From the NCBI GenBank assembly GCA_964511535.1, contig CAZEFW010000012.1, positions 1 to 64,000 of the forward strand: a stretch of 64,000 nt of DNA, written 5' to 3'. Source of the DNA: CAZCFB01 sp964511535. GTDB taxonomy: Bacteria; Myxococcota_A; Polyangia; GCA-2747355; CAZCFB01. Below the pieces are notes generated by a model. It was given only the letters and a program-made list of their open reading frames with translations. It did no database searches and had not been told where the DNA came from. This document shows, one piece after another, positions 50,868 to 59,188 of the stretch. Made by a program: the position numbers and the translations under genes. Position 1 is the first letter of the stretch; every line of letters starts with the position of its first letter.

Positions 50868-51725
50868 CTACCAGTTGGACGGGGGCCGGGCGAAGCCGCG
50901 CTGGCCGGGGAAGGGGTCGGCGGTGTCCCTGCGGCGGAGCTCGTCCCGGGACCAGCGGGCGCCGCGCTCGTGGAAGAAGGCCAGGCCGATGACGCCGACA
51001 TGGCGGTCGCCGGCGGTGCGCGCCGCGTAGGAGTCGGCCACCTTGCCGAAGCGGAACGCCGCCACCCTGTTCATGTCCAGCCTGAAGCCGTCGATGGTCA
51101 TCTCCTCGCCCGGGTCGAGCACGTAGCCGCGCTTGGTCAGCGTGGCCGGCTTGCCGTCGATGACGTCCAGCCCGTCCACTGACGCCACCACCTCGAGCCG
51201 CTCGCGGGTCGGGTTCTGCACATGGATGACGTAGCGCTGCCCCGCCTCGCCCACCACGTACAGCCGCCCTGCCCCGGCGTGGGTCTCCAGCCGGCTGCCG
51301 CCCTCATCCAGCAGCGACACCTTCAGCCCTCCAGGCCCGGCGATGCGCCCCAGGTTCACCCGCTCACCCCCGCCGTTGCCGCGCAGCTGCGCCCGCACGC
51401 CGGCCGCGTTGTTGTAGAACAGCGCGATGCGGGTGAACGGGTCCGAGCCGTCGCGCACGAAGGTGGTGTCCTTCACGGACGAGCGGCGCGACTCGCCGAA
51501 CACCGTGCCGAGCCCGGGCCGCTCGGTTGCCGACTCCATGTCAGCCGCGGCGCCGCCGTTGGGCTCGGCCGCGGACGCGGGCGCGGACTCGGCCACGGAC
51601 CGTCTGGCCGCTGGGCTGCTCGACTTGAAGCCCACAACCGGGGCGGGGCGATGCTGGGGGGTGCAGGCGGCCAGGGCCAGGGTCAGGGCCAGGGCCGGGA
51701 CCAGGGTCAGGGATCTGTGGGTCAT
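50868..51725 (-). CDS. lipoprotein, unknown function
   Basis: 285 residues with the signal LVPALALTLALAACTPQ (Cys at about 21). An Ala/Ser-rich disordered stretch runs to about residue 80. The C-terminal ~190 residues form a strand-rich domain (RYVIHVQNPTRERLEVVASVDGLDVIDGKPATLTKRGYVLDPGEEMTIDGFRLD) ending in HVGVIGLAFFHERG. It is probably on the outer membrane facing the periplasm. The family is not recognised by name. Confidence 0.75.
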   Translation of the reverse strand: MTHRSLTLVPALALTLALAACTPQHRPAPVVGFKSSSPAARRSVAESAPASAAEPNGGAAADMESATERPGLGTVFGESRRSSVKDTTFVRDGSDPFTRIALFYNNAAGVRAQLRGNGGGERVNLGRIAGPGGLKVSLLDEGGSRLETHAGAGRLYVVGEAGQRYVIHVQNPTRERLEVVASVDGLDVIDGKPATLTKRGYVLDPGEEMTIDGFRLDMNRVAAFRFGKVADSYAARTAGDRHVGVIGLAFFHERGARWSRDELRRRDTADPFPGQRGFARPPSNW

Positions 51726-51797
51726 GGTCGTTCTCCTCGCTGGATGCCAGGAGAACGCGCCTGCAAGGGCCCGCTTACACCGCGATGTCCGTTTTTT

Positions 51798-52424
51798 TCA
51801 GCTGGCCAGGTAGAAACAGGAGTACGCCAGCAGCAGCTGCCCGCCGTAGTACATGGGCAAGCCCCAGGCGCGGTTGATGAAGCCCCTGGCCACGAACCGG
51901 TCCCGGGCCACCGACAGATCGGACAGGAAGAAGGCCACCGCGCCGGCCAGCCGCACCTCTCCGCCCGGGTGCCCCAGGGTCCCCGCGGCCAACACCACCA
52001 TCACGGTGATCACAACCACGTAGGCCAGCACCGGGATGAACATCCGCCCGAGGTGAGGGCCGAGCCAGCGCATGACCACCGCCCCCACCACCACCAGCGG
52101 CACCGCCGCGCCGGTGCTCCAGCCCACCGATGGTCCGAGCCCGGCGAAGGCCACCACGTAGGCCACATGCCCCAGCAGGAAGCTCACCAGACCGCCGCGG
52201 AAGGCGCGCAGGTCCTGGGAGATGAGCAGCACGTCGCCCACCAGCGAGAAGGCGAGCCCCGCCAGCACCATGACGCCGTAGTCGCTCCGCAGCGCGCCGG
52301 CCAGCACTGCCGCGATGATGAACCCCGCCGACGCCAGCGGCTTGAACAGCAGCTTGATGCGCGCCGAACCGCGCGCCTCCCCCCACAGGGTGCCCGCCAG
52401 GCCCACCCCGTAGCAGAACAGCAC
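51798..52424 (-). CDS. YhhN-family (lysoplasmalogenase-like) membrane protein
   Basis: 208 residues from a GTG, almost entirely hydrophobic with about seven or eight spans. Family features include RIKLLFKPLASAGFIIAA near the start, GLAFSLVGDVLLI and the later acidic VAFFLSDLSVARDRF. Characterised members hydrolyse lysoplasmalogens. The frame is open further upstream without a good start, so the N-terminus may be slightly longer. It lies 43 bases after the xanthine-dehydrogenase-type operon on the same strand. Confidence 0.8.
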   Translation of the reverse strand: MLFCYGVGLAGTLWGEARGSARIKLLFKPLASAGFIIAAVLAGALRSDYGVMVLAGLAFSLVGDVLLISQDLRAFRGGLVSFLLGHVAYVVAFAGLGPSVGWSTGAAVPLVVVGAVVMRWLGPHLGRMFIPVLAYVVVITVMVVLAAGTLGHPGGEVRLAGAVAFFLSDLSVARDRFVARGFINRAWGLPMYYGGQLLLAYSCFYLAS

Positions 52425-52467
52425 GACCAGGATCTCGGGTCTCAGGCTGACGATGACCAGGCCCCCC

Positions 52468-54792
52468 TCAGCTGTTAATGGCCCGCCACACCTTCTCCGC
52501 CGTGAACGGGCTGTGCAGCAGCCGCGCGCCGGTGGCGTCGAAGATGGCGTTGGAGATGGCCGGCAGCGGCCCGTTGATGCAGATCTCGCTCACGCTCTTG
52601 GCGCCGTACGGCCCGCTCGGCTCGTAGGTCGGCACCAGGATGGTGACCAGCTCCGGCAGGTCGGTGGGCCCCGGGATCTTGTAGTAGCGCAGGCTCGGGT
52701 TGAGGCAGCGCCCCTTGTTCGAGAAGACCATCTCCTCGGTCATGGCGTAGCCGATGCCGTTGACCACCGCCCCCTCGATCTGGCCCTCTGCCAGCTTCGG
52801 GTTGATGGCGGTGCCGCAGTCCACCGCGGACACGTACTTGATCAGGCTCACCTTGCCGGTGCGGGTGTCCACCTCCGCCTCGACGAAGTGCGCCGAAAAC
52901 GGCGGCGGCGACACATGGCTGATGGCCGAGTCGATGCACCCGATCTGGAACTGATCCTTGACGTACAGCGCGTACCTGGCGATGTCCTCGTAGGTCTTCT
53001 CCTTGCCGCCGCCCACCGCACGAGCTTCGCCCAGGGTGACCTCCTCAACCGGAACCCCCATCATCGACGCCGCCACCCCGGCGATCTGATCGCGCACCTT
53101 GAGCGCCGTGCGCCGCACCGCCTCGCCCGACAGGTACGTGGTGGACGACGCGTACGCCCCCACGTCGAAGGGCGTCAGGTCGGTGTCCGACGAGAAGACC
53201 AGGATCTGCTCCAGGTCGGTGCCCAGGGCCTCGGCCGCGATCTGGGCCATCACCGTGTCCGAGCCCGTGCCCAGGTCGGTGGCCCCCACAAGCAGGTTGA
53301 ACGAGCCGTCGTCGTTCATCTTCAGGCTCGCCGAGGCCATGTCGATCTCCGGGATCGACGACCCCTGCATCAACGCGCACATGCCCATGCCCCGACGGTA
53401 GCGGCCGGTCTTGTCGCCGTGGCCATACTTCTCGGCCCAGCCGATGGCCGCCGCCCCCTGGTCCAGGCAGGCGTCCAGCCCGCACGAGCCGATGCTCTGG
53501 TCCACCCCCTCGGTGCCCTCGCCCAGGGCGCGGAACACCGGCGAGCTCTCTCCCTCCTGGATGTGCAGCTGCTTGCGCAGCGCCACCGGGTCGATGCCGA
53601 GCTGGCGCGCGGCGTCGTCCATCACCACCTCGAGGGTGAACGCCGCCTGCGTGCCGCCGTAGCCGCGGTACGCCCCGCCCACTGGCAGGTTGGTGTACAC
53701 CGAGTCGCCGTCGAAGGTGATGTTGTCGCAGTGATACAGCGGCAGCGTCTTGGCGCCGCAGTTGCACAGCACCGTCAGGGCGTGGCTGCCGTAGGCGCCG
53801 GTGTTGAGCCGGGAGCGCATGGCCAGGGCGTTCATGCTGCCGTCCTTGGCGAAGCCGGCCTTCACGCTCACCACCGACGGGTGCCGGGTGCGCGTGGAGA
53901 CGAACTCCTCGGAGCGCGTGTACTCATGCTTCACCGGCTTGCGGGTGCGCAGGCAGAGCAGCGCCACGAGGTCCTCGAGCACCTCCTGCTTGGCCCCGAA
54001 GCCGCCGCCGATGCGCGGCTTGATCACGCGGATCTTGCGCACCGGGATCTCCAGCGCCTGGGCCACGATGCGCCGCACGTGAAACGGCACCTGCGTGGAC
54101 GAACGGATCACCAGCCGGTCGTCGTCGTCGATGTAGCACAGGGTGACGTGGGGCTCGATGGGGCAGTGCTGGCCGTACTGGGTCTCGGTCTCGTGCTCGA
54201 TGACCAGGTCGCTGTCCGCGAGCGCCGCGTCCACGTCCCCGATGGCCATGTCCACCTCGGCGGCCACGTTCTTCTCGGGGAAGTAGGGCACCGGGATGAT
54301 CGCCTTGGCGTCCGGCTCGTCGTGGATCACCGGCGCGCCCTCGCCGTCGGCGGCGCGGATGTCGAACATCGGCTCCAGCAGCTCGTACTCCACCTCGATG
54401 AGCCCGAGCGCGCGGTCCGCGATCTCCAGGCTCTCGGCTGCCACCGCCGCCACGCGGTCGCCCACGTAGCGCACCTTGTTATCCAGCATCGGCGTGTCGT
54501 AGGGCGACGGCTCGGGGTATCCCTGGCCGCCGGTGGTCTTCATGACGCGGGGCACGTCCTCGTGGGTCACCACGCACGCCACCCCCGGCAGCTCTCGCGC
54601 CTTGCTGGTGTCGATGCGCTTGATGCGCGCGTGGGCGTGGGGGCTCCAGAGCACGCGCGCGATGAGCGTGCCAGGCAGCTGCATGTCGTCGGTGTATACC
54701 GGGCGCCCGGTGGCCAGGGCCACGGCGTCCACCTTCAGCTCGCTGTGGGCGACCACCTTTGTGTCGCCCAGGGTCGGCTTCTTTTCTGACAT
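52468..54792 (-). CDS. xanthine dehydrogenase-family molybdenum-binding subunit
   Basis: 774 residues of the molybdenum hydroxylase large subunit. The N-terminal domain (TGRPVYTDDMQLPGTLIARVLWSPHAHARI) and molybdopterin-binding motifs IGGGFGAKQE, GGAYRGYGGTQ and GATDLGTGSDT are present. The catalytic Glu sits in PYGAKSVSEICINGP near the C-terminus. It hydroxylates an N-heterocycle or aldehyde using water, with the FAD and 2Fe-2S subunits passing electrons on. AYRGYG rather than the CO dehydrogenase active-site Cys loop argues against CO oxidation. It starts four bases after the 2Fe-2S gene. Confidence 0.94.
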   Translation of the reverse strand: MSEKKPTLGDTKVVAHSELKVDAVALATGRPVYTDDMQLPGTLIARVLWSPHAHARIKRIDTSKARELPGVACVVTHEDVPRVMKTTGGQGYPEPSPYDTPMLDNKVRYVGDRVAAVAAESLEIADRALGLIEVEYELLEPMFDIRAADGEGAPVIHDEPDAKAIIPVPYFPEKNVAAEVDMAIGDVDAALADSDLVIEHETETQYGQHCPIEPHVTLCYIDDDDRLVIRSSTQVPFHVRRIVAQALEIPVRKIRVIKPRIGGGFGAKQEVLEDLVALLCLRTRKPVKHEYTRSEEFVSTRTRHPSVVSVKAGFAKDGSMNALAMRSRLNTGAYGSHALTVLCNCGAKTLPLYHCDNITFDGDSVYTNLPVGGAYRGYGGTQAAFTLEVVMDDAARQLGIDPVALRKQLHIQEGESSPVFRALGEGTEGVDQSIGSCGLDACLDQGAAAIGWAEKYGHGDKTGRYRRGMGMCALMQGSSIPEIDMASASLKMNDDGSFNLLVGATDLGTGSDTVMAQIAAEALGTDLEQILVFSSDTDLTPFDVGAYASSTTYLSGEAVRRTALKVRDQIAGVAASMMGVPVEEVTLGEARAVGGGKEKTYEDIARYALYVKDQFQIGCIDSAISHVSPPPFSAHFVEAEVDTRTGKVSLIKYVSAVDCGTAINPKLAEGQIEGAVVNGIGYAMTEEMVFSNKGRCLNPSLRYYKIPGPTDLPELVTILVPTYEPSGPYGAKSVSEICINGPLPAISNAIFDATGARLLHSPFTAEKVWRAINS

Positions 54793-54796
54793 CGGC

Positions 54797-55276
54797 TCAA
54801 CCCTCCTTGAGCAGCTCGGCGGCGCGGAGCACAGCCTTGATCTGCTTGACGTAGCCAGTGCAGCGGCAGAGGTGCCCGTCCAGGGCGCGCCTCGCCTCCT
54901 GCTCGGTGGGCGACGGGTTTTCGGCCAGCAGCACCTGGGTGCTCAGGGCCATGCCTGGCACGCAGTATCCGCACTGCACGCCCGCCTCCTCCACGAAGGC
55001 GGCGATGATGGGGTGGGGCTTTTCGCCGACGCCCGGCCGGTCCAGGGCGGCGCCGGTGGTCACATCCCGGCCCTCCATCCCCGCCGCGAACAGCAAGCAG
55101 GCGTACAGCGGCACGCCGTCCACCAGCACCACGCAGCTGCCGCAGGTGCCCTGCTCGCAGCCGCGCTTCACCGCCAGGTGGCCGTTGTCCCGCAGGGCGT
55201 CGAGCAAGGTCTGCCCCGGCGTGGTGGTCAGCGCGGCGGGCGCGCCGTCGATGATGCACTTCACGGTGATGCTCAT
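54797..55276 (-). CDS. xanthine dehydrogenase-family [2Fe-2S] subunit
   Basis: 159 residues. The plant-type ferredoxin cluster is CEQGTCGSCVVLVDG...YAC and the second, helical cluster is CGYCVPGM...CRC, the eight cysteines expected for two [2Fe-2S] centres. It transfers electrons from the molybdenum to the FAD subunit. Its ATG overlaps the stop of the FAD-subunit gene (ATGA). Confidence 0.95.
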   Translation of the reverse strand: MSITVKCIIDGAPAALTTTPGQTLLDALRDNGHLAVKRGCEQGTCGSCVVLVDGVPLYACLLFAAGMEGRDVTTGAALDRPGVGEKPHPIIAAFVEEAGVQCGYCVPGMALSTQVLLAENPSPTEQEARRALDGHLCRCTGYVKQIKAVLRAAELLKEG

Positions 55277-56136
55277 GACCCACCTCCCGCGCGCTGGGCT
55301 GCCTCGCCGAGCATGTCGGAGACCATGGTGGCCACCAGCTGCTGGCGGTAGCCGGCCGTGGCCCGGTAGTCGGCGGTGATCTTGGCCGCCTTGGCCGCCA
55401 GGGCCCCGGCCTCGTCGAACACCGCAGCCCCGGGCGCCTTGCCCCGCACCGCGTCGGCAGCCGGCGCCAACAGCTGCGGCAACCCGCGCACCGCCCCCAC
55501 CGCCACCGCCGCGTCGGCGATGTTGCCGTCGCCGTCCAGCGCCACCCGGGCGGCCACGCTGCACAGGGAATGGTCCGCGTCGGTCCGCGTGAACTTCTGG
55601 TACGCGGAGCCTGCGCCTTCGCCCTCGGCGGGCACGGCCACCCCGGTGAGCAGCTCACCCGGCTGCAGGGTGCGCACCGGCGCCCTGGCGAACAGCGCCT
55701 CCGCCGCCACCTCCCGCGCGCCGTCCTTGCCCTGCAGGGTGAACACCCCGCCCAGGCAGAGCAGCGCCACGGGCAGATCGCTCCAGGCGTAGACCTGTAC
55801 GCAGTTGCCGCCCAGGGTGATCTGGTTCTGCAGGATCTGCGTCCCGGCGGTGCTCGCCGCCTCCAGCAGGACCTGCGGGCCGCCGTTGGCCCTGAGGTAC
55901 CGGGCCAGCTCGGTCATGGAGGTCATGGCCCCCACGGTGACGCCGCCGCCATCGGCAGCTGCCACCTCGGCCAGTCCAACGCCGCGCAGGTCCACCAGGG
56001 TGTCTACCCTCGAGGACTTGGAGAAAACGAGGGTGGTGCCGCCGGCGAGGGGCCTGGCGCGCTCCCCGTGCTCGGCGAGCAGGTCCAGCGCCTCCTGCAG
56101 GCTCCGAGGCCTGAGGAAAGCTGAGAGCTCGGGCAT
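55273..56136 (-). CDS. xanthine dehydrogenase-family FAD-binding subunit
   Basis: 287 residues from the ATG at 56136, with GGAGG six bases upstream; a TTG at 56142 is an alternative. The FAD-binding domain shows FLRPRSLQEALDLLAEHG, RPLAGGTTLV and AGTQILQNQITLGGNCVQ, with the C-terminal CO-dehydrogenase-flavoprotein-like domain (AYQKFTRTDADHSLCSVAARVAL). It passes electrons to NAD or another acceptor. It follows the MoaD-like gene by two bases and overlaps the 2Fe-2S gene. Confidence 0.93.
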   Translation of the reverse strand: MPELSAFLRPRSLQEALDLLAEHGERARPLAGGTTLVFSKSSRVDTLVDLRGVGLAEVAAADGGGVTVGAMTSMTELARYLRANGGPQVLLEAASTAGTQILQNQITLGGNCVQVYAWSDLPVALLCLGGVFTLQGKDGAREVAAEALFARAPVRTLQPGELLTGVAVPAEGEGAGSAYQKFTRTDADHSLCSVAARVALDGDGNIADAAVAVGAVRGLPQLLAPAADAVRGKAPGAAVFDEAGALAAKAAKITADYRATAGYRQQLVATMVSDMLGEAAQRAGGGS

Positions 56137-56138
56137 GA

Positions 56139-56375
56139 TCAACCTCCGCCGATGGCCACCAGGATCTCCACCCGGGTCACCCCGTCCAGGGACGCCTCGT
56201 GGTGCAGGCGCTCCCCGTCCGAGACCACCGCGAGCACGGCCATCTCTTGCTCTTGGTAGCCCAGCTCCCGCAGCAGGTCGCTCACGGTGCCGAGCTCCGT
56301 AGGATCAACGGTCATCTGTCGTTGGGGTCCCGGTCGACGGACCGGGCCGACAAAGCTCACTTCCAAAGAATTCAT
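56139..56375 (-). CDS. MoaD/ThiS-like sulfur-carrier protein
   Basis: 78 residues with the small beta-grasp pattern (LEVSFVGPVRR, TVSDLLRELGYQEQEMAVLAVVSDGERL, RVEILVAIGGG) ending in Gly-Gly-Gly; a terminal Gly-Gly is what sulfur carriers need for adenylation and thiocarboxylate formation. As the first gene of the xanthine-dehydrogenase-type operon it could supply sulfur for molybdopterin, or for the sulfido ligand. ThiS or another thiolation pathway cannot be excluded. Partners such as MoaE or MoeB are not in the window. Confidence 0.75.
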   Translation of the reverse strand: MNSLEVSFVGPVRRPGPQRQMTVDPTELGTVSDLLRELGYQEQEMAVLAVVSDGERLHHEASLDGVTRVEILVAIGGG

Positions 56376-56397
56376 CGGATGCAGTTTAGCGCATCCG
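56376..56397. promoter_or_regulatory. inverted repeat abutting the molybdenum-enzyme operon start
   Basis: CGGATGC-AGTTTAGC-GCATCCG lies directly against the ATG of the MoaD-like gene. It could be a repressor operator or an mRNA hairpin covering the ribosome site; no clear Shine-Dalgarno sequence is seen for that gene. Confidence 0.4.
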
Positions 56398-56440
56398 GTT
56401 CAGATAATGGAGTTATTCGGTGGGATCGGGAGGGGGAAGA

Positions 56441-57028
56441 TCAACCCTTGGTGGCGGCGCTGTCCACGGTGGCGCCCTTGTCCGCGGGGGTGGAAGCCTC
56501 CTTGGTGGCCCCCTGGTCGGCGGCGCCCTTGTCAGCGGCGCCGGCTTCGTTGGGCGGCGGTCCGGAGTCGGGCTTGCCGAGGTCGGGCAGCGCGCCGTAG
56601 TCGATGCTCGGGCCGGCGTCCACGTTCTGCAGGTCCTTGACCACCACCTCCAGGTCCTGGAACCCGCTCTTGGAGTCGCGGATCTGGAACCGCACCTTCA
56701 GCTTCTTGCCAGCGCTGGACTTGAGGCCCACCAGCTGGATGGTGTGGCTGTCCTGGCCCGGCTCGTACTTGATCACGATGCTGTCGTTCTTGGCGGTGCC
56801 GTAGCGCACCTCGAGGAAGTCCTTGTAGTCGCTGTTCTTGATCTCGATGTAGGTCCGCGCGGTGGCCTTCTCGCTCAGGACCACGTTCTTGTTGATGCTC
56901 TGCCCCACCGGGATCTCGGTCTTCTCCACGCCGAAGCTCTGGATCCAGAGCGGCGTGATGCGGTCGTCCCCGCAGGCGCCCAGGGGCAGCGTGGCGGCCA
57001 GCAACAGCCAGAGGTGTTTCCTAGTCAT
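56441..57028 (-). CDS. lipoprotein with acidic/Ala-rich tail, unknown function
   Basis: 195 residues from the ATG at 57028, which follows GGAGGAGAG. The signal KHLWLLLAATLPLGACGDD gives a lipid-modified Cys at about 19. A strand-rich domain of about 110 residues (YIEIKNSDYKDFLEVRYGT...VIKYEPGQDSHTIQLVGL) resembles an immunoglobulin-like fold. The C-terminal 50 residues are low-complexity (GAADKGAADQGATKEASTPADKGAT). Such Ala/Asp/Lys tails recur in the organism's surface lipoproteins. Confidence 0.75.
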   Translation of the reverse strand: MTRKHLWLLLAATLPLGACGDDRITPLWIQSFGVEKTEIPVGQSINKNVVLSEKATARTYIEIKNSDYKDFLEVRYGTAKNDSIVIKYEPGQDSHTIQLVGLKSSAGKKLKVRFQIRDSKSGFQDLEVVVKDLQNVDAGPSIDYGALPDLGKPDSGPPPNEAGAADKGAADQGATKEASTPADKGATVDSAATKG

Positions 57029-57127
57029 ATTCTCTCCTCCTGTCCGCCGGTAGAGGCGGTAATTATCTATAAGTGATTTCATCACGCCAGGCGGCCCGGG
57101 TCAAAATCCCTCCCCCTCGCTTCGGGC

Positions 57128-58066
57128 TCACCCCACCATGGTGCGGAAGTAGCTGATGGTGTCCTCCAGCCCGTGGGCCAGGGCGATCTTCGGCTCCCAG
57201 CCCAGCGCTGAGCGGGCCAGGGAGATGTCGGGACGGCGCAGGGTCGGGTCGTCCTCGGGCTTGGGCATCCAGCTGATCTTCGACGACGAGCCGGTCATCT
57301 CCTTGACCAGGTTGGCCAGCTTCAGGATGGTGAACTCCCCCGGGTTGCCCAGGTTCACCGGGCGCGCCTGCAGGTCGGACGCCATCAGCAGCAAGAAGCC
57401 TTCCACCAGGTCGGTGACATAGCAGAACGAGCGGGTCTGCTGGCCGTTGCCGTAGATGGTCAAGTCCTCGCCGCGCAGGGCCTGCACCACGAAGTTGGAC
57501 ACCACCCGGCCGTCGTCCACGTCCATGCGCGGGCCGTAGGTGTTGAAGATGCGGGCCAGCCGCACCTCCGTGCCCAGGTGGCCGGCGTGGCTCACGGCCA
57601 GGGCCTCGCCGCAGCGCTTGCCCTCGTCGTAGCAGGCCCTGGGCCCGATGGGGTTGACGTTGCCCCAGTACGCCTCGGGCTGCGGGTGCTGCTCGGGATC
57701 GCCGTACACCTCGGAGGTGGAGGCGATAAGCAGCCGCGCGCCGGCCCTGGCGGCCATCTCCAGCATGTTGTAGGTGCCGAACACGCAGGTCTTGATGGTC
57801 ATCACCGGATCGCGCTGGTAGTGCACCGGCGAGGCGGGACAGGCCATGTGGAAGATCTGATCCAGGGCGCCCAGATCCCGCGGGTCGTTGACGTCCCCCT
57901 CCACCATGGTCAGGCGGGGGTCGTCTTGCAGGTGCTTCAAGTTATCAGGGGTCCCGGTGTAGTAGTTGTCGAGGCTGATGACCTCGTTCCCCTCGACGAG
58001 CAGACGCTCGCACAAATGGGAACCGAGGAATCCAGCTCCGCCGCTGACCAGGATACGCTTGCTCAT
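57128..58066 (-). CDS. UDP-glucuronate decarboxylase-like NAD-dependent enzyme
   Basis: 312 residues from the ATG at 58066 (GGAGG five bases upstream). The motifs VSGGAGFLGSHLCERLL, SLDNYYTG, HMACPASPVHYQRDPV, STSEVYGDP, CYDEGKRCGEALAV and RIFNTYGPRM are those of UDP-glucuronic acid decarboxylase (UDP-xylose synthase). YDEGK supplies the catalytic Tyr and Lys. It should form UDP-xylose for polysaccharide or glycan synthesis. Confidence 0.92.
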   Translation of the reverse strand: MSKRILVSGGAGFLGSHLCERLLVEGNEVISLDNYYTGTPDNLKHLQDDPRLTMVEGDVNDPRDLGALDQIFHMACPASPVHYQRDPVMTIKTCVFGTYNMLEMAARAGARLLIASTSEVYGDPEQHPQPEAYWGNVNPIGPRACYDEGKRCGEALAVSHAGHLGTEVRLARIFNTYGPRMDVDDGRVVSNFVVQALRGEDLTIYGNGQQTRSFCYVTDLVEGFLLLMASDLQARPVNLGNPGEFTILKLANLVKEMTGSSSKISWMPKPEDDPTLRRPDISLARSALGWEPKIALAHGLEDTISYFRTMVG

Positions 58067-58242
58067 CAGAGCCTCCACCGCGTTTGAAGCGAGGGCGAGG
58101 ATAGCACGACGCCCGTGGACCGCGCGGCGGTTGTCGGCAGCCGCCTGCTCGGCTCACTCCAGCGCTGGTCCTGTTTCCCCTTCGGCCCCTTGCCTTGTCA
58201 AGGCGCAATTGTGTGATACTGCCTCAACAATGGAGGGACGAG

Positions 58243-58959
58243 ATGGCCAAGGCGCATGATACCTGGACCGTGCTGGGCAACGATCCGCCGTCGACGGTGG
58301 CCGAAAACTTGTGGCGCGTGGAGGGGAACCTGCCCCACCAGGGCCTGCGGCGGGTGATGACCGTGGTCCGCCGGGACGACGGCGCCCTGCTGATCCACAA
58401 CGCCATCGCCATGGAGGACGAGCAGATGGCGGCGCTGGAGGCGTGGGGGAAGCCGGCGGTGATGGTGGTGCCCAACGGCATGCACCGCCTGGACGCGGGC
58501 ATATTCAAGCAGCGCTACCCCGACGTGCGAGTGCTCTGCCCGGCGGGGGCCCGGGACAAGGTTGAGCAGGTCGTGGCCGTGGACGGAACCCTGGACGAGC
58601 TGGGCGAAGGCTGGGGGGAAACCGCGGCGCTGGAGCACCTGGACGGTGTCAAGCAGAGCGAGGGCCTGATGCGGGTGACATCGCCCGACGGCGTGACCCT
58701 GGTGCTCAACGACGCCGTGTTCAACTTGCCGCACCAGCCCGGGTTCATGGGGCTCATCTTCAAGGCCTTCGGGTCCACCGGGGGCCCGCGCGTCAGCCGG
58801 CTGTTCAAGATGCTGGCGGTCAAGGACCGGCAGGCCTTCGGCGCTCACCTCGAGCGCCTGGCGGCCACGCCGAACCTGAGGCGGGTCATCATGAGCCACG
58901 GCGCCATGGTGGACGAGGCGCCAGGGGAGTTCCTGATGGCAGCGCGGGGGTGCGTGTAG
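58243..58959 (+). CDS. DUF4336-like (metallo-beta-lactamase-fold-like) protein
   Basis: 238 residues from the ATG at 58243, with GGAGGGACGAG upstream. The layout (ENLWRVEGNLPHQGLRRVMTVVRRDDGALLIHNAIAMEDEQMAALEAWGKPAVMVVPNGMHRLD) resembles DUF4336 proteins, related to the metallo-beta-lactamase fold but without the HxHxDH metal motif. Two His (NGMHRLDA, MSHGAMVDE) could still bind metal. The function is unknown. Confidence 0.65.
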   Translation: MAKAHDTWTVLGNDPPSTVAENLWRVEGNLPHQGLRRVMTVVRRDDGALLIHNAIAMEDEQMAALEAWGKPAVMVVPNGMHRLDAGIFKQRYPDVRVLCPAGARDKVEQVVAVDGTLDELGEGWGETAALEHLDGVKQSEGLMRVTSPDGVTLVLNDAVFNLPHQPGFMGLIFKAFGSTGGPRVSRLFKMLAVKDRQAFGAHLERLAATPNLRRVIMSHGAMVDEAPGEFLMAARGCV

Positions 58960-58992
58960 GGTCGTAAACGTCCACGTCTACACTGGTTGGGC

Positions 58993-59021
58993 TTGACCTC
59001 CCTGCGTTCTCACGATAGGGA
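58993..59021 (+). promoter_or_regulatory. possible sigma-70 promoter
   Basis: TTGACC at 58993-58998 and TAGGGA at 59016-59021 are separated by 17 bases, upstream of the 39-aa basic protein gene at 59056. The -35 is good and the -10 is poor. Confidence 0.35.
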
Positions 59022-59055
59022 GTTGATCCTGATTTTTTCTTGAAGGGAGACCCAA

Positions 59056-59175
59056 ATGGGCAGGGATGACAATCGCAGGTCGATGAAGATGCGCCGCCGC
59101 ATCGCACAGAAGAAGAAGAAGGCGCGGGACAAGCGCAGGGCCGAGGCCGCCCGCAAGGCGCGCCAGGAGCAATAG
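59056..59175 (+). CDS. 39-residue highly basic protein
   Basis: It begins MGRDDNRRSMKMRRRIAQKK and continues KKARDKRRAEAARKARQEQ; about half the residues are Lys or Arg. The ribosome site AAGGGAG lies eight bases upstream and a possible promoter precedes it. The composition and predicted single helix suggest RNA or ribosome binding, like very small ribosomal or nucleoid proteins. No family can be named with certainty. It lies between larger genes in its own 230-base gap. Confidence 0.65.
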   Translation: MGRDDNRRSMKMRRRIAQKKKKARDKRRAEAARKARQEQ

Positions 59176-59188
59176 AGGACAGGGGGCG

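Noticed and set aside
51661..51720. CAGGGCCAGGGTCAGGG-type repeats in the lipoprotein start as a regulatory satellite
   Set aside because: They encode the Ala/Leu-rich signal peptide; the repetition is explained by biased codons.
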